DNA from: an uncultured Actinomycetes bacterium
Lineage (GTDB): Bacteria; Actinomycetota; Thermoleophilia; Solirubrobacterales; Solirubrobacteraceae
DNA: 41,557 nt
Assembly: GCA_937888775.1 (NCBI GenBank)
Contig: CALAQT010000481.1
Location: forward strand, 1 to 41,557
Direction of reading: 5' to 3'
A program made the position numbers and the translations under genes. Positions 36,790-41,557 of the stretch are shown here, piece by piece. Each line of letters starts with the position of its first letter. Position 1 is the first letter of the stretch. The notes beneath the pieces were generated by a model, which saw only the letters and a list, made by a program, of their open reading frames with translations, made no database searches and was not told the DNA's origin.

Positions 36790-37287
36790 ATGACCGTCGC
36801 CCCCGATGCCCCACCGCTGGCATGCGGCAACCTCGACGAGGCTGTGGCCGTCCTCCGCGAGCGCGGGTTTCGCCTGACCGCTTCCCGGCGGCTGGTGCTG
36901 GAGGCGCTGTTCGCCGCCGAAGGGCCCGTCTCGGCCGAGCAGATCACGCTTCGGTGCAGGCTCGACATGACCTCGGTCTACCGCAACCTGGAGACGCTGG
37001 AGGGCCAGGGGCTCGTGCGCCACGTTCATCTCGGCCATGGCCCCGGCCTCTACGCCCTGCTCGGCGTCGGCGAGCGCGAGTACCTGTTCTGCGAGCGCTG
37101 CGGAGCCGTCAAGGCGCTCTCGCCCCAGGAGCTCGACCCAATCCGAGCGCAGGTCAGAGACCGCTTCGGATTCGAAGCCCGCTTCACGCACTTCCCGATC
37201 GTCGGCGCCTGCCCGGCCTGTGCGCAACGGCACGCCGGCCAGGGCGGCTCTGACCCCAACGCCCGCGACGCCCGGCATCACGTGTAG
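36790..37287 (+). CDS. Fur-family metalloregulator (candidate Nur/Zur type)
   Basis: DNA-binding repressor of 165 aa. The winged helix (about 16-85) holds the recognition helix TSVYRNLETLEGQGLV (61-76). The regulatory metal region includes H78, H80 and H83 (RHVHLGH), and the structural zinc site is C101/C104 (CERC) with C141/C144 (CPAC). The placement 4 bp after a Ni/Co permease argues for nickel or cobalt sensing, but the sequence alone cannot exclude zinc or iron. Confidence 0.9.
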   Translation: MTVAPDAPPLACGNLDEAVAVLRERGFRLTASRRLVLEALFAAEGPVSAEQITLRCRLDMTSVYRNLETLEGQGLVRHVHLGHGPGLYALLGVGEREYLFCERCGAVKALSPQELDPIRAQVRDRFGFEARFTHFPIVGACPACAQRHAGQGGSDPNARDARHHV

Positions 37288-37372
37288 CGAATACGGGCGC
37301 GGCCGCCGCTTGCTATCCGAGCGCCAGCTTCAGGTAAGTATGGACGGTTCGGGCGTCCTGGCCGGCGATCGA

Positions 37373-37400
37373 GCTCGGCCGCGGAGGAGTTCGGCCGAGC
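37373..37400. terminator. Terminator hairpin between convergent fur-like and macro-domain genes
   Basis: Perfect 9-bp stem GCTCGGCCG (37373-37381) with CGGCCGAGC (37392-37400), 10-nt loop, no U-tract. It lies in the 125-bp gap between two converging genes. Confidence 0.65.
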
Positions 37401-37412
37401 GGGCAGATCCGT

Positions 37413-37937
37413 TCAGGCGGTCTCAGTGCGCTCCAGCTGCTCGGAGAAGATGTCGTACGCGTGCTGGTCAAACAGCCAGAATCTTGCTTCCTTGACCGTT
37501 GGATATACGTTCAACGCCTTGCTCGTCGTTGTGAGGGCTATCCGCGCCGCGTCAGTCAGCGGATAGCCAAACACGCCGGTCGAGATGGCCGGGAAAGCGA
37601 CGCGACAACAGCTGTGGGCCGCGGCGAGTTGCAGCGCACGTTCGTAGCACGATGCGAGCAGCTCCGGCTCGCGATGGTTCCCACCCCGCCAAACGGGACC
37701 CACGGCATGGATGATGTAGCGGGCGGGTAGCCGCCCAGCGCCGGTGACCTTTGCGTCTCCCGTCTTGCAGCTGCCGTGCAGACGGCACTCCTTAAGGATG
37801 CCTGGTCCGGCTGCTCGGTGGATCGCCCCGTCGACACCTCCGCCGCCAAGCAAGCTGGAGTTGGCAGCATTGACAATCGCATCCGCCTTGGTATCGCCCG
37901 TGATGTCGCCCAAGTGAAGCGTGACGATGCCGGCCAC
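37413..37937 (-). CDS. Macro-domain protein (O-acetyl-ADP-ribose deacetylase/ADP-ribosylglycohydrolase-like)
   Basis: Binds and probably hydrolyses ADP-ribose derivatives in the cytoplasm; 174 aa, a single macro domain. The ligand loops are clear: GDITGDTKADAIVNAANSSL (10-29) with the catalytic-site Asn, GGGGVDGAIHRAAG (31-44) with Asp36, and FPAISTGVFGYP for the diphosphate loop. It is closest in layout to the YmdB class. The GTG start at 37935-37937 has TAGTCT 7 nt upstream. No ADP-ribosyltransferase partner is adjacent, so a toxin-antitoxin role is not supported. Confidence 0.93.
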   Translation of the reverse strand: MAGIVTLHLGDITGDTKADAIVNAANSSLLGGGGVDGAIHRAAGPGILKECRLHGSCKTGDAKVTGAGRLPARYIIHAVGPVWRGGNHREPELLASCYERALQLAAAHSCCRVAFPAISTGVFGYPLTDAARIALTTTSKALNVYPTVKEARFWLFDQHAYDIFSEQLERTETA

Positions 37938-37944
37938 GACCTAA

Positions 37945-37950
37945 AGACTA
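37945..37950 (-). promoter_or_regulatory. -10-like TAGTCT for the macro-domain gene
   Basis: The minus-strand hexamer TAGTCT ends 7 nt before the GTG at 37937; there is no separate Shine-Dalgarno. Confidence 0.35.
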
Positions 37951-38092
37951 GGCCCGCTGCTCCCTGAGTTCCGGCGCGATCGTTTAGGATGCCTGCCCGT
38001 AGCGCTCGACGCTGCGCCCCCTTGGTTTCTGTTTGGGAGGGTCGTAGGCTGTTAGCCGCTGTCTGTTGGCCGGACCGAGCTCGGAAGGCCCG

Positions 38093-38771
38093 ATGAACAT
38101 TCGCCGCTGGGCGCAGGCCATCTGCGTCGCCTCGATACTGATGACCGTCGTCGCGGTGAACGCGTCCTCCGGGGCAACCGCGCTGCCGCCGCCCAAATTC
38201 GGACAATCGCGTAGACATCGGCCTTGTCTCGGGAGCCGTGATCGTGAAACCCGTAACCGGCAACTCCTTCCAGCTCGGTGCCCAGGACCGGAACGTCCCG
38301 GTTGGTTCTGAAATCGATACCTCGCATGGCGAGGTGGACCTCAGGTCGGCTTCTGGTCCGGGGAACGCGTCAGCCGCCACACACGCGACGACCGTTCAGG
38401 ACGCAAAGTTCAGCGGCGCGTTGTTCAAGATCCTGCAACGCAAGAGCCAGCAGGGGCTCACCGAGCTTGACCTGGTCACGACGAGCAAGCTGCGCGGCTT
38501 ATGTGCGGCGGCGACCGTGGCCAAGGCCCAAAGCCTCAGCGGCCGCAGCTTGCAGGCACTGCGCGCCCGGGACAGCGGCGGGCGTTTCCGCACCCGGGGC
38601 CGCTTCAGTGCCGCAACCGTACGCGGCACCGTATGGGACAGGATCGACCGCTGCGACGGGACCCTCACAGTCGTACATCGCGGCAGCGTCTATGTTTACG
38701 ACTACGGCCGCGGCAAGACGATCACCGTCCACGCCGGCCACAGCTACCTCGCCAAAGCACCGACCGGCTGA
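38093..38771 (+). pseudogene. Frameshifted secreted protein with a FecR-like/Solirubrobacterales domain
   Basis: A signal peptide (MNIRRWAQAICVASILMTVVAVNASSG) is encoded from the ATG at 38093, with GGAAGG upstream. The mature domain lies in another frame, from about 38202 to 38771 (DNRVDIGLVSGAVIVKPVTG, later LSGRSLQALRARD, FSAATVRGTVWDRIDRCDGTLTVV, TITVHAGHSYLAKAP). The second frame is open only back to 38160, so one base has been gained or lost between 38160 and about 38215. I recognise the domain as one repeated many times in Solirubrobacterales genomes, near FecR in style (recollection, not searched). It could be a true pseudogene or a sequencing error. A GTG at 38238 would give an unexported product. 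Confidence 0.7.
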
Positions 38772-38871
38772 GCGCAAGCTGGAGCCAGACGACCACAGCA
38801 GACCAAGCACGAAGAAAGCGACCAAGGGCCGTTTCATACAACGCTCACCGCGACGGCTCACGTGCGGGAGG

Positions 38872-39906
38872 TTGCCCTGTAACACTTGGCCTCTGGCCGC
38901 ATGGCGCCGAACCATCAGCTGCTCAGGTCGTGCCGCGATCGTAGTGTGCTCGGCCTTGTCTGTTGCTGGATGCGGCTCATCGCATTCCCCCATAGCGAGA
39001 ACACACACGAGTGTTTCCTCACCTCGGGCGACCTCGATACGAACCTCACCGACTGGCTCGGTCGTTTCAGCAGGGCGACTGCGCTTGATCGAGATCTTGT
39101 CTGCATCGCGCCGGCCGGGGTTATTCGGATGGGCTCCGGCGATCGCGGTTCGCGGTCAGACTGCTGTTTGGATCTCGCGCGTCAAAGCCTACGGCGAGGC
39201 CGGGTTCACGATTACGCTGCTTCGCTTCGACCAGCACTTAGTCACGCTCGCCTTGCACGCCGGCGGCGCCGAACCGGGCGGTTCGGGCTGGCGTTATGCA
39301 GACGCGATCGGACTAGGCGAGAGGCGCATCGTGGCGGCTGCCTTCAACAGTGCCTTTCGCAAAAGCTACGGAGCCGGCGGATTTGAGGAGGATGGGAGGG
39401 TCGGCTGGCCGCTGCGCCGAGGAGCGGCGTCGGTGGTCATCTATCGCGACGGGACCGCCGACATCGGCACATGGCAGCACGAGGTCCCGGCGCCAGGTCG
39501 CCCGGTGGTGGCCGTCAGGCAGAACCTCGGCATGCTGATTGATTCTGGTCGCGTGCCATCGAGCGTCGATACGTGCGTCAAGGTGTGTTGGGGCGACCCG
39601 CTTCACGAGCAGCCCATCGTGGCCCGCTCGGGGCTGGGGGTCACTGCGGATGGCGAGCTCGTCTGGGCCGCGGGACACAACCTCTCGGTGCGCGCCTTGG
39701 CGGAAGCGCTGGCGGGCAAAGGCGTGATCCGCGCGATGGAGCTGGACATCAATCCCAGGTGGGTTGCCGGCTATGTCTATGCGCATCCTCCGCATGCCCT
39801 CGTCCCCGCGCCGATCCCGCTCGTGCCGGGACAGACCGGAATCCCGGGTCAGTTCCTGCAGCCCTACTTCCGTGATTTCTTCACCGTCATCGCGCGTAAG
39901 CGGTGA
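38872..39906 (+). CDS. Putative lipoprotein, phosphodiester glycosidase (NAGPA)-like
   Basis: Exported protein of about 344 aa. Lipobox LSVAGC follows a twin-Arg and hydrophobic segment (WRRTISCSGRAAIVVCSALSVAGC). The C-terminal half resembles the phosphodiester glycosidase/NAGPA family: AAFNSAFRKSYGAGGF, ASVVIYRDGTADIGTW, VRQNLGMLIDSG, SGLGVTADGELVWAAG and AMELDINPRWVAGYVY. Such enzymes remove GlcNAc from phosphodiesters or act on exopolysaccharide. No ATG precedes the lipobox; a TTG at 38872-38874 is the best guess and its Shine-Dalgarno (GGGAGG) is too close. The open frame extends further upstream, but only as a shadow of the preceding gene. Confidence 0.72.
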   Translation: MPCNTWPLAAWRRTISCSGRAAIVVCSALSVAGCGSSHSPIARTHTSVSSPRATSIRTSPTGSVVSAGRLRLIEILSASRRPGLFGWAPAIAVRGQTAVWISRVKAYGEAGFTITLLRFDQHLVTLALHAGGAEPGGSGWRYADAIGLGERRIVAAAFNSAFRKSYGAGGFEEDGRVGWPLRRGAASVVIYRDGTADIGTWQHEVPAPGRPVVAVRQNLGMLIDSGRVPSSVDTCVKVCWGDPLHEQPIVARSGLGVTADGELVWAAGHNLSVRALAEALAGKGVIRAMELDINPRWVAGYVYAHPPHALVPAPIPLVPGQTGIPGQFLQPYFRDFFTVIARKR

Positions 39907-40160
39907 GAATCAAGAAATGGTCAGTGCAAGAGCGGATAACGTCGGCTCGATCGGCGACCGTCCGTTGAGTTCGTCGACCCCGTCCCCGATTTCTGAAGTC
40001 CCGACGACGATGATCTGACGAGATTCGCCCGGGCTAAAGCTTTGGGGTTGTTCGGCCGATGGGAGTCTTTACGTAGGCGTTTCGGGGTTGATTATCGGGG
40101 TGACGCCGCGTCACGCATCGAACTGCGCCGGTCCGGCGTAATCGACTGCGCCGGTCGTGA
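39907..40160. other. Intergenic region with palindrome and direct repeats
   Basis: Contains the perfect palindrome GTGACG-CCG-CGTCAC (40100-40114) and two copies of ACTGCGCCGGTC (40122-40133 and 40145-40156), directly before the PAS gene. No gene or known riboswitch was recognised, although a cyclic-di-GMP gene follows. Confidence 0.55.
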
Positions 40161-41528
40161 ATGATGCGGGAGTTCTGGATGCGCGAGTTGGTCGATGCGG
40201 GAGCAAGCGAGGCAGTGTTGTCGCCTGTCTCTTTGCGGGGTTTCTGCGGGGCGCTGGTCGCGGGTGTGCCCGGCGGCGCTGCGTTGGTCTTCGATCGCGA
40301 GTTGCGGGTGTGGTTCGCGGAGGGCGCTGCCCTGGCGCGATCGGGTGTAGGTCCGATGGTTGGTCGGCGGCTGCCTGATCTGATGCGTGCCGAGTCGTGG
40401 AACGTGCTGAAGGAGCCCTACGAGGCGGCCGTTGAGGGAAGCACGACCAGATTCGACCTTGCCGTAGACGGGACTTTGTATTCGGTTCGGGTATCGCCGA
40501 TTGTGTTACCGGGCGACGTCCCCGGGGCGTTGGCGGTTTCGCGCGAGATATCAGAGCCGCGGCGTTTTGAGATGGTGATCGCGGAGCGCGCCGCCGCCGT
40601 TGAGGTCTCCGAGCAGCAGCTGTTGCGCTCAGTGTTTGACCGTGCCCCGCGCGGGATGAGCGTGGCCGATCTCGATGGTCGGTGGTTGAGGATCAATGAC
40701 GCGTACTGCGGGATGTTGGGATACGAGTCCGGGGAGCTGCTCGGGATGTCCTTTCGCGATGTGACCCACCCTGATGACGTGGGCGAGGATCGCGAGTTCG
40801 TGGCGGCGGCCATGGCGGGTGGGCCGGAGAGTTTGGACCGGGAGAAGCGTTACGTGCGTAAGGACGGCTCGATCCTGTGGTCGCGCGTGCGAGCCGAGCT
40901 GATCCGTGACGACGCGGGCGAGCCGCTGTATTTCGTCTCTCATCTTGAGGACATCACCGAGCGCCGGGCGGCGCAGGATCTGCTGCGCGATTCCGAGCGG
41001 ACGCTGCGGTCGGTGATCGAAAACACGCCGGCGATCATTTGCGTGAAGGGCCGCGACCATCGCTACACGTTGGTCAACCGGGAGTTCGAGCAGTGGTGCG
41101 GCGCCTCCAGCGACGAGATCGTCGGACACAGCGCTGTGGAAATGCCCTGGGGGTACCTGGTCGCAGGGGGCTGGGGCAAGGACCAGTCAGTGCTTGAAGA
41201 TGGCGAGACCATTCAGGAAGATGAGACGATCTTGCGGGATGGCCAGGAGCGGGTGTACCTGACGACGAGGTTCCCGCTCCTGGATGAAAACGGCGACATT
41301 CACGCGGTGTGCGCGGCGTCGACCGACATCACCGAGCGTCGCCTTGAGGAGAGCTCGAGGCGCGAGCGTCTCCAGTGTTCTGAATTGATCTATTCAGCAC
41401 TGGCTCAGGATCGATTTCTCCTTTACGCTCAGCCGATCGTAAAGCTCGCCTCGATGCAGCCCGTCGGCGTTGAGCTTCTGATCCGAATGCGAAAAGCTAG
41501 CCCCATTTTCCGCGTAACGATGCGGTAA
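40161..41528 (+). CDS. Multi-PAS sensor protein with truncated EAL domain
   Basis: Signalling protein of 455 aa. A PAS-like N-terminal region (about 35-135) is followed by PAS domains at about 150-270 (SVFDRAPRGMSVADLDGRW to YFVSHLEDITERRAAQD) and 275-400 (RSVIENTPAIICVKGRDHRY to ASTDITERRLEE). It then begins an EAL phosphodiesterase domain: FLLYAQPIVKLASMQPVGVELLIRM, where the usual EAL reads ELL. The reading frame ends after only about 45 EAL residues (KASPIFRVTMR, stop), so the catalytic residues are missing. Full-length relatives hydrolyse cyclic di-GMP; this copy probably cannot. It looks like a truncation near 41490. Confidence 0.8.
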   Translation: MMREFWMRELVDAGASEAVLSPVSLRGFCGALVAGVPGGAALVFDRELRVWFAEGAALARSGVGPMVGRRLPDLMRAESWNVLKEPYEAAVEGSTTRFDLAVDGTLYSVRVSPIVLPGDVPGALAVSREISEPRRFEMVIAERAAAVEVSEQQLLRSVFDRAPRGMSVADLDGRWLRINDAYCGMLGYESGELLGMSFRDVTHPDDVGEDREFVAAAMAGGPESLDREKRYVRKDGSILWSRVRAELIRDDAGEPLYFVSHLEDITERRAAQDLLRDSERTLRSVIENTPAIICVKGRDHRYTLVNREFEQWCGASSDEIVGHSAVEMPWGYLVAGGWGKDQSVLEDGETIQEDETILRDGQERVYLTTRFPLLDENGDIHAVCAASTDITERRLEESSRRERLQCSELIYSALAQDRFLLYAQPIVKLASMQPVGVELLIRMRKASPIFRVTMR

Positions 41529-41557
41529 GCCGGCGGCTGTCAGCGGCTCGGCTGGGT

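Noticed and set aside
37413..37937. Macro-domain gene as a DarTG-type antitoxin
   Set aside because: No DarT-like ADP-ribosyltransferase is adjacent; the neighbours are a Fur regulator and a secreted-domain gene.
39907..40160. Cyclic-di-GMP riboswitch before the PAS/EAL gene
   Set aside because: The conserved GEMM core elements are not present.

Overview
High-GC chromosomal DNA, most likely from an actinomycetote of the Thermoleophilia/Solirubrobacterales type. This placement is inferred from the GC-rich codon use, a complete 14-gene nuo operon, many GTG starts, an actinobacterial-style Fpg with an extended tail, and a secreted domain that I associate with Solirubrobacterales. No rRNA is present to confirm it. 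There are about 39 protein genes (two of them broken or truncated) and one tRNA-Ser. No CRISPR array, prophage or complete insertion sequence is visible.

Layout. 1-3.1 kb: DNA repair and redox housekeeping (fpg, bcp) plus three unknown small or membrane proteins. 3.3-9.9 kb: an acetate/organic-acid module consisting of a SatP-type acetate transporter, acetyl-CoA synthetase, a LytS/LytTR two-component pair and a second acyl-CoA synthetase. 9.9-12.2 kb: a 531-residue protein made of two fused, degenerate ThyX-like halves, and a nitroreductase. 12.3-27.6 kb: nuoA to nuoN in order on the minus strand, the whole respiratory complex I, transcribed from a promoter near 27.6 kb that overlaps a palindrome and faces a small membrane-protein gene. 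27.6-32.1 kb: flavin reductase, divergent cupredoxin-like lipoprotein and cytochrome c lipoprotein, serS, a zinc-ribbon/PAS protein and tRNA-Ser(GGA). 32.1-37.9 kb: an alkyl-DHAP-synthase-like flavoenzyme divergent from a fatty acyl-CoA ligase, a nickel/cobalt permease with a Fur-family regulator, and a macro-domain protein. 38.0-41.6 kb: a more accessory stretch with a frameshifted secreted domain gene, a phosphodiester-glycosidase-like lipoprotein and a multi-PAS protein whose EAL domain is cut short near the window end.

How it fits together. Acetate and other acids are taken up and activated to acyl-CoA under probable LytS/LytTR control. Reducing equivalents feed complex I, and a membrane-anchored cytochrome c is encoded nearby. 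Several genes carry a TANNNT -10-like element only 7-10 nt before the start codon. This suggests leaderless transcription and helped choose starts.

The points most worth following up are the fused ThyX-like protein with complementary losses in its two signature motifs, the recurrent leaderless promoter pattern, the palindromic nuoA/membrane-protein control region, and the overlapping back-to-back promoters between the two lipoprotein genes.
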